A DNA stretch of 64,000 nucleotides from Muribaculaceae bacterium (GCA_023665245.1 JAMPEH010000006.1:30455-94454), one strand, 5' to 3'; shown: positions 10,001 through 18,537, counted from the first letter of the stretch. A program made the numbers and translations. Notes: generated by a model not told the origin, from the sequence alone.

Positions 10001-13000
10001 AATCAAGATGGTCCTGAGCCTGGAGCTGAGGGTGGTGGAGCTCGTCCCACCTCTGGGAGAGTCAAGTCGCGGTTGCGTAATCCCATCAGCGCCCTCGGTC
10101 GTACGTTTGGCGATCTCCGTGAGAACATCAAGGGTCGCATTCGTGATCACCGGATGAATCAGGTATGGGATCAGTATATGGCTAAGCATACAGACGAAGA
10201 TGATCAGAAGGTGAAACACGGAAATCCTCTGGACATCTTTAAGCGCAAATACAAGGCCATCGATACCAGATCTGAAAAGTCTGACAACCCGGCAGAGGAG
10301 TATGACGATGCTATCGAGAAGGCCCGCAGCATGGACGAGATTCAAGCTATCCAGGCTGCACACCAGATGAATACCAACAATCAGTTGGTTGCCGTTGGGG
10401 AGCAAGAGGAGAAGAAGACCAGTATCCTCGACCTACTGCTCGGTGGACTTGCCGGGCTCTTTACTGGGAAGGGAGTGCTCGGAGGTATTGGCAAAGCCGT
10501 AGCCGGCAGTGCGGCTGGTAAAGCGATTAGTAGTTTCGTAACCGGCAAGGCTCTTCCGTTCCTCGGAGAGGCTGCTGGTATGGCCGCGACTGGATACCAG
10601 CTGTTTGGTGAGAATGGCAACAAGCTCTGGGGTGCTGAGCAAGTAGCACAGGGCGCCTTGTCTATTGGTAAGGCTGTCGCCGGAGAAGCCACTGATGTAA
10701 AAGGCCCAATCAAACAGGCGATTACGAAACTGATCAAGTCTCTGATGGAGAACAAAGTAGTTGTCAGTATGTTCAAGGGTCTGAAGAGCAAGATTGGCAC
10801 TCTTACTGCTAAGCTTGCAAATAAGCTTGGTGGTGAAGTGCTTGAACAGGCAATGAGGAGCGGCGCTCAAACGATTAAGAATGGCGCCAAACAAATTGCC
10901 GGATATCTATCAGCAGGCACGATCACTGCGGCATTTGCTGTGGCTGACTTCATCTCCGGTTTCGGTAATGCCAAGAAATACTTCAACGTGTTCGGGTCTG
11001 ATGTAACCCTTGGCATGCGCCTAACCTCCGCCGTTGTGAATACACTTGGCGGGTTGCTCACCATGATCCCAGTCGCTGGTCCATTCCTGAGTGTTGCCGC
11101 GGCAATGATGCAGGATAGTATCGTCCAGCTGGTATATGGGGTTCTCGCCGATGATGCAGCAAAGCAGGAACTCGCGGCTGATCAGCAAAAACTCCAGGCT
11201 GCGACTGATGCGTATAATGCGGAGAATGGGACGGACCTGACTACTGATGAGTATGCAAAGAAGTTCAACGAAGACGGCAGTAAACGCGGGATCCTTAGCA
11301 CAATAGCTGGGGGCGTAAAAGCCGTAGGTGGTGGTATCGTCGGTGGAGTTAAGAAGGTCGGCGGTGCTGTCGTTGGGGGTGTTAAGAAAGTTGGAAGCAT
11401 GGCACTCAATGCGGTAACTGGTATACCGGACTTCATCGCAAAGGGTGCTAACTGGATCGGTAATGGTTTTGAGACAGTAGGAACCAAGCTGAATGAATTC
11501 GTGACGAACCTTCCCCAGATGGTAACGAATGGCGTCAACAATCTTTTTGCTAAGGTTGGAGATGTCTTGACAAACCTTCCCACCACCGTTGGTAAATTTA
11601 TCGGTGATACCGTGGGTGGAGTGATTAAGGGTATCGGTGGAATAGGCGAGTTCGCAGTAAAGCTTGGTGGTGGCATTATCAATGGTGTCATTAAGATTGC
11701 AGGTAGCCTGGATCAGATGCTCCTCAGCATTGCAAAAGGCATCGGCAATATCTTGCTGTCCGGCGTGAAGCTCGTGTTTGAGACCCCGCAGATCCTTGGA
11801 AACCTTGCGGTTGGGATCGGAAAGGGAATCATCAATACAATCGGATCTGCTATCGGCGGAATCAACAACCTGATCTCTGAGATCGTTAAGGGTATTGGTA
11901 ACGCCATAAAGGATGCCATTGGTGGCATCGGAAGCGCCATCGATGAAGCGGTCGAAAGTATTCCCGTTGTCGGAGATGCATACAAGGGCATCAAGGGTGT
12001 AGCAAAGACCGTGGGAGATGGACTGTCCGCAGCGGATTCGTTTGTAGAGGATATACCGGTAGTAGGCAGCGTCTATAGAGGGGCGAAAGACCTCGGTGGT
12101 AAAGCCCTGGATGTTGCTGAAAAGGTTCCTCTGCTCGGCGGCTTGGTCAAGGGTGCTCGAGACCTTCTCGGCGGATCTTCTGATGAGGAGGAATCCGGAA
12201 AGGGCCCTGGCGGCATTGCAACCGAGCTTAGTCCGATTACATCTATTCTGACAAGCATCGGGGATAAGATTTCTGGTGCGATCCGTGATGCGAAAGGTGT
12301 CGCCGATGAGAATGGGCTCAATACAGGGTCTATTGGTGGATTCATCACAAGCGCGCTGAAGGATCCGAAAGCGCTGATGTCTACGTTCCTGACCGTCGGT
12401 AAGGGGATCGGTGGATCTCTGATCGATATGGTCACTGATGTGTTCAAGGGCAAGAAGAATGGTCCGACCATCTTCAGCATTATGGGCGAAGGTCTTGGTA
12501 GTAGCCTGATTGCTGATATGAAGAACAATGAGGGCCAGGATAAAACCATCACGGATTCTATGACGACTGCTATGACAGCAACAGTGACCGGAACGACTGC
12601 TGCTACTGCGAAGAAGCAAACGCTACTTCAAAAGGTTGGTAGCACGGTAAGCAGTTGGATGCCGTGGAACTGGGGCAAAGGTGCCGGGTGTGATGATTGC
12701 GGAGATTGGGGAACCGGTAAGGTCACTCCGATGAGTCAGTCGTCCGGCAAATGGAATCGTGGGTCCGATGATATGGCTAAAGCTGGCTGTGGTCCTACTG
12801 CAGCGGCAATGGTCGCATCCTCGTATGGAGCTAAGTCCGCGAATCCGATGGAAGCAAATGTCATGAGCAAGCGCACCGGTATGCGAGCCAGCGATGGGGG
12901 GACTAACCCGAAGTTCTTTGGCAAGTATGCATCGGCGCATGGTTATGGCATGTCTGAAGGTCCGGTTGATTCTGGTTCTATCTCCAGTAATCTTAAGAAG

Positions 13001-15187
13001 GGTCGGCCGGTTGTCGTAATGGGCAAGGGTGGTGCATTTGGTAACAATATGCACTACATGGTTGCCGAGCGTAACACTGGTCGTGGCGGTGTTGGTATTG
13101 TCGATCCTCTGACTGGAGCTCGCAAGTCCACAACGATGAGCGGGTTGGTCGGAAACACGAAGACCGCTATCTACTCCTACGGTAAGGGCAGTGGTTTCTG
13201 GGGTCGCGGCCCGACAAGTGCCGCTGACGAAATGTGGGATCGCAATAGCCAATCGGATGATTCTAAGTCTGAGGCAACCAAGACGATTGGTGACACCGGA
13301 TATACCACAACCCAAGCCCAGCAAGCGCTTGTCAACAAGATGGCGAGCATTAAGGGCCAGATTGCTTACAGCCTTAGAGGCGGTGAGCAGAACCCTGATA
13401 TCGGAAAGGCATCGTGTGCGTCTACAGTTGGATGGGCCTATCGGAAGGTTCTCGGTGTGGACAACATGTCTGCTGGCTCTACGACGCAGTCCAAAGATAG
13501 CCGGTTCAGTACGATTTGGGTGAATAACGGGACACCGCTTGACCCGAGTATCCTGCAACCCGGCGATATCCTGTACCAGCACTGGGATCAAACCAGAAAC
13601 AACGGTAAGATGCAGCACACTGAAATGTACGCCGGTAACAACCAGGATCTGAGCCATGGTGGTGGCAGCAATGGTAAGGAATATGGTCCTACCTATAAGG
13701 ATCTGACAGCCTACCGTAAGTCTCATACCATGATGGTCCGCCGGTACACGCCGTTCGTTGAAGGCACTAATGTCCAAGTCTATGACACCTCGACTGGTGG
13801 ATATACCGGAAATACGGGTGGAAGCTACAGCAGTAGCGGAGGCACGAGCGCCGGTGTAATCGGTTCGACAACTGGCCAGGGAATGCTTGACGCATTGAGC
13901 ACTGTGTTCTCGGGTCTGTCCAATAAGCTCGGTAACTTGCTTACCATCCTGATGGGCGGCAAACCTGAAGATGACACCGGTGATGCTGAGAGTGTTGACG
14001 GTACCACCAGTGCGACGAGCACTACCGGTTCGACTACGTTTAACTTCGGATCCAGTGCCGGCGTAATCAACCCGACAGATTCTACTTCGGCTATCTGGAA
14101 GTTCCTCCGTCGTGAGGGTTACAGTGAACCGGGTGCAGCCGGAATTATGGGCTGCTGGCAGTCTGAGTCCAGTAACCGCGCGGATAGACTTGAGGGTGAT
14201 TACCTGAAGGCCTGGAAGAGCAAGTATAGTTCGGTGGACGATGTGATGGCCAGTAATGCTACGCTGAACGACTACGTGGTGAACTATCTGTTCCCTGCGT
14301 ATGATCGGTCCAATATCAGCATCAGTAAGTCTGGCTACAAGATGGCCGACGGCAACTATTATCCCGGAATGGGTCTGGCACAATGGACTAAGGGTCGTGC
14401 CTATAATCTCCTCAAGTTCGCACAGGAGCGTGGGGAAGACTGGCGCAGCCTGAATACTCAGCTCGAGTTCTTTAAGCATGAGACTGAGACGTCGTATCCG
14501 AAACTGAAAGGTCAGCTTAATGCGGCTACAACGCCTGAGGAAGGCGCCCGTGCTGGCTTGGATGGGTTCGAGATGTACTCTGGGTGGAGTAGCACTACGA
14601 AGGGTCAGAAGCAGTGGAGTGAACGTGCAAAGAACGCTGCTCAGATTTATAACACCTACAAGGGAACATCGATTCGGACTGAGGAAGAGGAGAAGCAGAT
14701 TGAGGCTGGTCGTGCACGCAGGACTTGGACCGCCGACGAGGATGGGAACATTGTTGTCCCTGATTCTACGGAGGAGACTGGTTCCGGCTCCGGATGGGGT
14801 ACTGGTGCAGACTTGAGTGCTAACGTAACAGCACTGAATCGCAAGATTTCCTCGATCAACAAAGACATGGAAGCCACCCGTGCAGAAGCTGCAAGTGAGT
14901 CTACTGTGGCTGAGGTAACGCGTAAGCTGACCGACGCTATGACAACTGGCAGCTCCGAGACGGGCGATGAGCAACTGAAAGCGCTGAACGGGATGATGTC
15001 TTTGATGGCCCAGATGGTTGAGCTTCTGTCTGATATCCGCGATAACACCAAGGGTAAGGGCAAACGCACAACTGAGACGGATGAGGATTTCCCAAACGTC
15101 CCGACAGCCCGACCGGTATACCCTAACGGAGACAGTGATGTTGATGATGTAGGGGCGGTAACCATCGACCGGTTGACAAAAATATAA
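4010..15187 (+). CDS. giant tape-measure-like protein with three peptidoglycan-degrading domains
   Basis: 3725 residues. Start ATG follows AAAGAAAGGGTGAGTAACC. Most of the chain is long, low-complexity, Ala/Gly/Lys-rich helical sequence, typical of tail tape-measure proteins. Residues about 1062-1264 hold three Gly-rich hydrophobic segments sharing the core LPGGP, and more GG(I/V)-rich hydrophobic repeats fill about 2440-2700, perhaps membrane-active. Near the C-terminus are a papain-fold C39-like domain (AGCGPTAAAM, Cys2927; His3015), an NlpC/P60-like domain (KASCASTVGWAY, Cys3136; His3203) and a phage tail-lysozyme-like domain (MGCWQSESSN, Glu3386; MGLAQWTKGRA). Such domains would open the cell wall as the tape measure leaves the tail. 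At the usual ~0.15 nm per residue the chain suits a tail of several hundred nm. Family assignment is strong for the enzymatic domains, inferred for the tape-measure role. Confidence 0.88.
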   Translation: MPGRTDNMTKDIRAGLHAAAAKGGKYFKGTAKLFLASGSEFVGNQLPTVGAMVETNRELLQDTAKFLRNPVDTVNRTINKAMGTDDFKALQKFAKNMVADLRSGDLYDPDRMRSSFGETIDGLLDDFGDFDMSGFDAEGEWQEPEDSGDFEKDAALAESQEKAADTRTSATIEAIGLGTDAVVNTANANAQTNIRLSLKQHSQLMAGMQNMVTQQAATLQAVNQTAVSILDVSREAHQQIMAGINGISTILQRIEQNTAPVKPERATAREELEIIGPNGELNVTNWLKQVKKNADDKYNISSMMTMATGGMSISSLLEQVGDNPWQLVSDALLQRMLPPSLKKQFEVTGKKLEGFFPALLSKMNDRGKKYGSGESTKITDFLAGLFGHEERSKRAVDTSVKEPSAQAVFTNRTATAIEQVIPMWLSKIYTALTGEDEKIFDYGAGKFTRVVDVLAKTSNDVNDLANRMGTAAGNFIDLAKSVKFEKVEDEEDFHKYLYKYLQRQAETSGFIDPFVSKEKFKETMPGGAKNEELYYNIINTALRKMDRTDLLALSSEIQSARQSRNRANPIINNRLRDNGTMIAFGDVIDSLTARSVISGSQDTAYGLYGDDLQKVLDKRKERIIAAGGPQASNIHLNDISSILKRGIITYTYIMGSAYSAEGIPDHIRKNLTIAEDVSRKEQQRQDEIAQKKTDADLREKAAARRRQEERDAKVGNINRAPDEYYVNGETDQGYIAQRMTEGRLRQRTSTDTIFDNPELERSERGTYDAGQRRLREEMARLSRDVNGRLDNGRVKGFLDKAREYGKAPFELVENGLKLVDSFLFRILYGEDASDVMLDEHKLPSILDSVRINIKAQWLEAGNWFARNIGEPLKKSLFDNDEGIIPRIADRLNEKVVEPVKERARDYKNKLIGAREVGEDGKPIGDYKGGRFSDQINRLRHRADDIKSGTSGKITSGVMGTVNRWLYGDNVEGKGVGHSLQQVGTTKTTRGYTDRTGYHEEEVETPILADVQEFTGIIGSLKRKALDLRGMLFGEDENGDDHDSWNKFTLVKDELSKAFPDMTIGAGIGLLGSFFLPGGPILGAMLGSAGGFVASSEKFKSYLFGDVAEEDRVEFNWETGKIDKKVTAKTRKGGIINQEIYDAFKKFAPNIAIGSGLGIVGSLFLPGGPFIGALAGGIGGMVSASDRMKQLLFGTYTDEDGNEQDGLLGPKTREAIKNAAGPALGGAVLGGTAWSMISSLGIIPGLSLLPGGPIFAMLGGITGAMNADAIKNFFFGTEEETTENVTDESGNVTGTRKVKKRIGGLFGRAFDFARDKMLNPFAERLNKAGEKVGEWFNASVVTPFQNAIQPMKDQMKRAGTAISDSMKNIGEKIKDSIDKVFEKNVGQPMGEFFKEKIIKPMDEAAKKIFSTLGKIIGSIISAPFKALEFIATGTIGGKSLEDLQDERAAAKKAKEAERDRKRADRTKGRLGRIWGRTGGRLGKILGKYVPGQTADTTTDSETSEATAGETPKNGFFANLKDRIFNRGQTPEEGEVSPFDTVGNAAPEAAGKTYTPNSKSNDSEMLGPDVNRNRQREANESAARDERDRREESQQSERDRLAQKAAQRNKNQSTTSSGTDTTTDSETSEATAGEDGGSAKKKGAFSRKSNNEYLKSIDKHISKIYDEIKGQLGGSGWNIAYIKTLLDKQFGKLSAEELPEEMEGSKKVKKRRGIIGKMVDRVEGLFSAVTDRVGNVIDKAVGFVVAPFKAIGKVVGFLKDAVVGAANTIWSVVKTLGAAAGELLKGAAKGLGEIMVGVGETIRAAAPSIGKALGDVLSTFTGVLSDGILATSAVVRGLVESAATIAPDIAAMAWKGMKTVGSLIGKGVGFLAKGMAEGVTGLFKKVFGGDKDKEGGKGKGKHLKIKGPVPIAISTEGDGPDRVQYPFISTAAPVMPTHAIPVYLVGAFDSAVVTAKLLGDTDSPAEPDTQNPVSPTPAGTASPAVPALGSADTVGDETVNQDGPEPGAEGGGARPTSGRVKSRLRNPISALGRTFGDLRENIKGRIRDHRMNQVWDQYMAKHTDEDDQKVKHGNPLDIFKRKYKAIDTRSEKSDNPAEEYDDAIEKARSMDEIQAIQAAHQMNTNNQLVAVGEQEEKKTSILDLLLGGLAGLFTGKGVLGGIGKAVAGSAAGKAISSFVTGKALPFLGEAAGMAATGYQLFGENGNKLWGAEQVAQGALSIGKAVAGEATDVKGPIKQAITKLIKSLMENKVVVSMFKGLKSKIGTLTAKLANKLGGEVLEQAMRSGAQTIKNGAKQIAGYLSAGTITAAFAVADFISGFGNAKKYFNVFGSDVTLGMRLTSAVVNTLGGLLTMIPVAGPFLSVAAAMMQDSIVQLVYGVLADDAAKQELAADQQKLQAATDAYNAENGTDLTTDEYAKKFNEDGSKRGILSTIAGGVKAVGGGIVGGVKKVGGAVVGGVKKVGSMALNAVTGIPDFIAKGANWIGNGFETVGTKLNEFVTNLPQMVTNGVNNLFAKVGDVLTNLPTTVGKFIGDTVGGVIKGIGGIGEFAVKLGGGIINGVIKIAGSLDQMLLSIAKGIGNILLSGVKLVFETPQILGNLAVGIGKGIINTIGSAIGGINNLISEIVKGIGNAIKDAIGGIGSAIDEAVESIPVVGDAYKGIKGVAKTVGDGLSAADSFVEDIPVVGSVYRGAKDLGGKALDVAEKVPLLGGLVKGARDLLGGSSDEEESGKGPGGIATELSPITSILTSIGDKISGAIRDAKGVADENGLNTGSIGGFITSALKDPKALMSTFLTVGKGIGGSLIDMVTDVFKGKKNGPTIFSIMGEGLGSSLIADMKNNEGQDKTITDSMTTAMTATVTGTTAATAKKQTLLQKVGSTVSSWMPWNWGKGAGCDDCGDWGTGKVTPMSQSSGKWNRGSDDMAKAGCGPTAAAMVASSYGAKSANPMEANVMSKRTGMRASDGGTNPKFFGKYASAHGYGMSEGPVDSGSISSNLKKGRPVVVMGKGGAFGNNMHYMVAERNTGRGGVGIVDPLTGARKSTTMSGLVGNTKTAIYSYGKGSGFWGRGPTSAADEMWDRNSQSDDSKSEATKTIGDTGYTTTQAQQALVNKMASIKGQIAYSLRGGEQNPDIGKASCASTVGWAYRKVLGVDNMSAGSTTQSKDSRFSTIWVNNGTPLDPSILQPGDILYQHWDQTRNNGKMQHTEMYAGNNQDLSHGGGSNGKEYGPTYKDLTAYRKSHTMMVRRYTPFVEGTNVQVYDTSTGGYTGNTGGSYSSSGGTSAGVIGSTTGQGMLDALSTVFSGLSNKLGNLLTILMGGKPEDDTGDAESVDGTTSATSTTGSTTFNFGSSAGVINPTDSTSAIWKFLRREGYSEPGAAGIMGCWQSESSNRADRLEGDYLKAWKSKYSSVDDVMASNATLNDYVVNYLFPAYDRSNISISKSGYKMADGNYYPGMGLAQWTKGRAYNLLKFAQERGEDWRSLNTQLEFFKHETETSYPKLKGQLNAATTPEEGARAGLDGFEMYSGWSSTTKGQKQWSERAKNAAQIYNTYKGTSIRTEEEEKQIEAGRARRTWTADEDGNIVVPDSTEETGSGSGWGTGADLSANVTALNRKISSINKDMEATRAEAASESTVAEVTRKLTDAMTTGSSETGDEQLKALNGMMSLMAQMVELLSDIRDNTKGKGKRTTETDEDFPNVPTARPVYPNGDSDVDDVGAVTIDRLTKI
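8487..8533 (+). repeat. 47-bp direct repeat, copy 1, inside the giant tail gene
   Basis: Identical to 8859-8905. It encodes the linker peptide DTTTDSETSEATAGE in the same frame. Exact identity at the DNA level suggests a recent duplication or recombination between linkers. Confidence 0.9.
8859..8905 (+). repeat. 47-bp direct repeat, copy 2, inside the giant tail gene
   Basis: Second copy of the 8487-8533 repeat, 372 bp downstream (a multiple of three, so loss or gain by recombination would keep the frame). Confidence 0.9.
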
Positions 15188-15206
15188 GCAGGATGTATGC
15201 GATGTC

Positions 15207-15238
15207 GAGGGGACACGGGTTACGGCCTGTGTCCCCTC
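15207..15238 (+). terminator. hairpin, probable terminator
   Basis: GAGGGGACAC and GTGTCCCCTC pair around a 12-base loop shortly after the stop at 15187. The following T-run is weak, so some read-through into the next gene, which has no clear promoter of its own, is likely. Confidence 0.65.
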
Positions 15239-15265
15239 CTACTTCATTTGAAAGGATGTGATGAT

Positions 15266-17548
15266 ATGGCGGAGTTTGTAACTCAGTCGCTGATGTGTCA
15301 AGCTTCCCGACCGACACGCGTCTACCGCTCCGTTTACGATACAGAATCGTCCAGCCTCATTCTTATCGCAAAACGGAAATTCTATTCTCGCAAACAGTAT
15401 TACGATGGTGATACCGCAATGCTGTACATTTCTGAAGCGATTGATGAGGATATCCCGACTGGCTATTGGTGCCCTGCTGCCACTGTTCGATCCTTTCCTA
15501 TCGAGGAAGAAGGAACATCTGATAAGGATGATCCCCAGTCTGATGATGGGTCTGTTGCGGATCTGTTGATGATCAGCATTAAGGGTACTGATGTCACCGT
15601 GTACCAGACATCGCGGTCGACGTCTCCTATTCCAAATGGCCTTAAAGTTGGCGACCAGGTTCTATGTGACCGAAAGATCGAGATTGATTCTAATGGAACG
15701 ATTGAAACCAGGTATCGCATCTCCCAGGTCATCGGAGAGGACCAAACTTTAGTCGGTGGATGGATTCTGATCAACCGCGCAATCGCAAAGCCGAATGCAC
15801 CGAAGGTCACATTCCATAACAATTCGATTCAGACCCGAAAGGTTGCTTCGTATGCAAGAGTTCAGGACGCAGGCATTATGCCGTTGGACGGTGATGATAC
15901 AACGACTACTCCGCAGGTGAACCCAAATGAGGTTATTACCGCAGATGGAACCACCATTACTGTTCCTGGCATCGATACGAATGGCGTCGATGGTGATCCC
16001 AATGTCGTTATCAACACGGTTGACATAACGACGGAAGAAGGCCAGAAGGCGCTATACGAGGCATACGGGTACAACTACACTGGTACTGCGGACAAGTCTC
16101 TTATGAGTATCCCGATTGGTCGTATGCTGTTTGTGCACGGCATGCCTTTCCAGTGGACGTATATTACCGATCGCCGCGGGAACTCTATGTACCCCCAAGG
16201 GCAGTCCGGTGCTGAGGCTGAGCAGTCCAAGATCACAAACGGCTCCGTTGACCTGTATGGTCGTACATTTGCCAGAGACATTGCAGCCAATATGCCGATT
16301 GCGGTGTTTGCCCCAGGTAAGCCGAAGTTTATGACCTCGGTTAAGTCTGGTCTGTTCGGATATTCCGGAGAGAATGATGCACGAAACGCGTTCCTCCCGA
16401 TGTTCTCTGATCAGAGCGATACGGTTCTCGGATCTGTTCTCTCTGCAATGAATGACATTGAAGGGGACTACCAGTACTATAGTATGGAGATTGACACCAC
16501 TGGGTACTACAACTATGTGAACTCGCTGTGCCAAACTTCTGCCCGACTGATGGGCCTGTCCAAGACAACCTATCGAGGTAAATCCTGCGAGGATATTGAC
16601 TGGGGTAAATACAACTCTGCTGCTGAGCAGGACTTCTCTATCTTTGAGAGCGTAATGGGTCTGTCCGCTGGTGTATCGTTCGCGTTTGATCCTCAGTCGT
16701 CCATTAGCGACACAATCACCAACCAAACTGCTGAGTCCCAGTTCCTCAGTATGTTCACTGACCTCGGTTCCAAGGCTCGTGAGCTGGAGTTTGTTTTGGG
16801 TTATACCGGCACTGGTGCAAATGAGCTAATCGACTCAGCGAACTATGTAGAGCAGGCGAAGACTGAGCTTAACAGTGGCGCTTTCGCAGGATTGAATAAT
16901 GCTGTAGATCGTATCGGTGCATGGATGAAGAATACCGCTCACGGTATGAACATCCGGTTCCCTGAGCTGTGGTCGGACTCCAGCCACTCCCCTTCCTACG
17001 ATCTGGAGATGCACTTCATTGCCCCATATGCAACCGCATTCTGCAAGTGGCGGTATGTGTTGGTGCCGTTCTTCCACATCTTTGCGTTGGCGGCACCGAA
17101 GTCCGATGTGAACAATTCTCAGTACAGTTCACCGTATCTGATTCGCGCATTCTCGAAGGGGTACTTCAATATCGAAATGGGCATGATTGAGTCCCTGACC
17201 TGGAAAAGATTTGGCGATGGTGACATGATCTCTGAAGACGGCGTGCCCACCCAGATTGATGTGTCCGTTAGTCTGAAAGACTTGTACCATACCCTTGCCA
17301 TGACAAATCTCTTTGATAACGGGGAAGGGTTTACCAATGTTGGTAACTTCATGAACAACACTGGGTTGATGGACTTGATTGGAACGTTATCAGGGGTGAA
17401 TATGAACCGCATCTCAATCGGTGAGAGGATCTCGATGTTCATCTCCAGTGGCACGAACGCATTCGGCGCCCTTGGAGGAAACTTCATGAGGTCTATTTCT
17501 GACCGTGTCCGGAATATCTCTGGCAGTCTCAACTTGTATGGAGTGTGA
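15266..17548 (+). CDS. large virion structural protein, probably tail or baseplate
   Basis: The 760-residue product starts at the ATG in GATGATATGGCG, with GAAAGGATG upstream; in-frame upstream codons lack a binding site. No signal peptide. The sequence is Tyr/Ser/Asp-rich with mixed beta structure. The C-terminal region, IDVSVSLKDL preceded by SEDGVPTQ, is like the dGxPtxxxVsxsfkEL segment often seen in phage tail and baseplate proteins; this is a loose resemblance. It directly follows the tape-measure-like gene and precedes a tiny membrane peptide. A specific name (hub, wedge or tail completion) cannot be justified. Confidence 0.7.
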   Translation: MAEFVTQSLMCQASRPTRVYRSVYDTESSSLILIAKRKFYSRKQYYDGDTAMLYISEAIDEDIPTGYWCPAATVRSFPIEEEGTSDKDDPQSDDGSVADLLMISIKGTDVTVYQTSRSTSPIPNGLKVGDQVLCDRKIEIDSNGTIETRYRISQVIGEDQTLVGGWILINRAIAKPNAPKVTFHNNSIQTRKVASYARVQDAGIMPLDGDDTTTTPQVNPNEVITADGTTITVPGIDTNGVDGDPNVVINTVDITTEEGQKALYEAYGYNYTGTADKSLMSIPIGRMLFVHGMPFQWTYITDRRGNSMYPQGQSGAEAEQSKITNGSVDLYGRTFARDIAANMPIAVFAPGKPKFMTSVKSGLFGYSGENDARNAFLPMFSDQSDTVLGSVLSAMNDIEGDYQYYSMEIDTTGYYNYVNSLCQTSARLMGLSKTTYRGKSCEDIDWGKYNSAAEQDFSIFESVMGLSAGVSFAFDPQSSISDTITNQTAESQFLSMFTDLGSKARELEFVLGYTGTGANELIDSANYVEQAKTELNSGAFAGLNNAVDRIGAWMKNTAHGMNIRFPELWSDSSHSPSYDLEMHFIAPYATAFCKWRYVLVPFFHIFALAAPKSDVNNSQYSSPYLIRAFSKGYFNIEMGMIESLTWKRFGDGDMISEDGVPTQIDVSVSLKDLYHTLAMTNLFDNGEGFTNVGNFMNNTGLMDLIGTLSGVNMNRISIGERISMFISSGTNAFGALGGNFMRSISDRVRNISGSLNLYGV

Positions 17549-17552
17549 TGAT

Positions 17553-17672
17553 ATGAGACGAATCCGGTTTATCCTACGCGAAACGGGCAAAGCCATCATA
17601 GCCGCTTGGATTCCGTTAGTGCTTGGTGTGCTTGTCTGTGTGGCTGCCATTGTGCTACGCCATGTTAACTGA
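17553..17672 (+). CDS. 39-residue single-pass membrane peptide
   Basis: The ATG lies four bases after the previous stop, with GGAGTG upstream. The product begins MRRIRFILRETGKA and has one hydrophobic helix (IIAAWIPLVLGVLVCVAAIVL) with a basic N-terminus, ending RHVN. It is followed at once by a strong terminator, so it closes the tail operon. The charge layout suggests the N-terminus stays in the cytoplasm. It could be a small holin-like or inner-membrane effector; function unknown. Confidence 0.5.
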   Translation: MRRIRFILRETGKAIIAAWIPLVLGVLVCVAAIVLRHVN

Positions 17673-17675
17673 ATT

Positions 17676-17703
17676 AACGGAGCAGGGATACCCCTGCTCC
17701 GTT
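17676..17703 (+). terminator. rho-independent terminator
   Basis: AACGGAGCAGGG pairs with CCCTGCTCCGTT (12 pairs), followed by ATATTTC. It ends the tail module. Confidence 0.85.
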
Positions 17704-17720
17704 ATATTTCGATGAAATGA

Positions 17721-17735
17721 ATAAAAACTATAATA
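17721..17735 (+). promoter_or_regulatory. TATAAT-type promoter candidate for the RusA-like gene
   Basis: ACTATAATAATC lies 22 bases before the start at 17757 and behind a terminator. The ACA half of the common element is degenerate here (ATAA). Confidence 0.4.
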
Positions 17736-17756
17736 ATCGGAAGGTTGTGAAGACCA

Positions 17757-18437
17757 ATGAAGATTAAGAGTCGTGACCAGAAACTTGCCGAGTACGAGGA
17801 GAAGCATTCGGGGCGCACGGGGGATCCCGTGCAGGAGCTTCAACGTTACTTGGCAAAACAGAAGAATCCAGATAAGTGGATTGCGAAGGCCCGAGAGAAA
17901 GCACTTCTGATCATGGATCAGCGAGAATATGAATCCATTCGTATCACGGCCTATGAGTATCCAATGAAGACTGACAGGCCGCGTACTATGAACGGACATA
18001 CATGGTCGCCGAATGCGGCAGCAAATAAGTCGTATTTCGATAAGGCGATCAAAAGTGTTGTGGAGACAATAAAACTGATCAACACTCCAGGGGAGATTGA
18101 AGTTGAGGCATACTTTGAGATGCCGGCTCAGGTTCCTCCGGATGAGGTCATTCTTTTCGAGGCCAAACTCTTGAATCCTGTGGATAAGCCTGACTACGAT
18201 AACGTCGGTAAATGCTACACCGACGTGTTTACTGATGTGCTGGTATCCGATGATGATATCTTCTGGAGAGGAGAGGTACGGAAGTACTACAGCCTCCTCC
18301 CCCGTGTCGTTATCACGATTACCTACATAAAGAAACACGAGTCCAACTATATCTACAAGAAGCTCAAGAATCGTAAGAGTATCAAAGCTGGAATAGAATC
18401 TGGTCAGATCATACTAACCAAATTGGAGGGGATATAA
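17757..18437 (+). CDS. RusA-family Holliday junction resolvase
   Basis: 226 residues. The motif KPDYDNVGKCYTDVF (residues 144-158) followed by VLVSDDDIFW (161-170) is the RusA signature: an Asp pair in KPDxDN (D146, D148) and further Asp residues (D165-D167) that bind the metal. RusA proteins cut four-way DNA junctions and in phages resolve recombination or replication intermediates before packaging. E. coli RusA is about 120 residues, so about 60 N-terminal residues and a basic C-terminal tail are extra here. Start ATG follows a GGAAGG site. The gene stands alone between the tail module and a small gene. Confidence 0.85.
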   Translation: MKIKSRDQKLAEYEEKHSGRTGDPVQELQRYLAKQKNPDKWIAKAREKALLIMDQREYESIRITAYEYPMKTDRPRTMNGHTWSPNAAANKSYFDKAIKSVVETIKLINTPGEIEVEAYFEMPAQVPPDEVILFEAKLLNPVDKPDYDNVGKCYTDVFTDVLVSDDDIFWRGEVRKYYSLLPRVVITITYIKKHESNYIYKKLKNRKSIKAGIESGQIILTKLEGI

Positions 18438-18465
18438 CCAGTTGCGCTTGGCTACCGTAACATGA

Positions 18466-18511
18466 ATAATGACACATCCAGGTTCGGGGGCGACCGTGGA
18501 GGGTGTCTCAC
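18466..18511 (+). other. structured leader upstream of the 18538 gene
   Basis: GACAC and GGTGTC can close an imperfect stem around an inner stem GGTTCG-GGGG-CGACC, in the about 100-base gap between the RusA-like gene and the next start. It is not a tRNA. It may be a leader structure or a weak terminator. Confidence 0.35.
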
Positions 18512-18537
18512 AACTTTATAGAAGGGGATATAGCGCT

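Noticed and set aside
7742..10405. 887-codon minus-strand frame inside the giant tail gene
   Set aside because: Antisense of a clearly coding region; no binding site; Arg/Ser/Leu-like shadow composition.
12623..14974. 783-codon minus-strand frame opposite the three hydrolase domains
   Set aside because: The plus strand carries intact enzyme motifs; the minus strand is a shadow.
18438..18537. Possible tRNA in the gap after the RusA-like gene
   Set aside because: GGTTCGGGGGCGACC looks like a T-arm at first, but no acceptor or anticodon arm fits.
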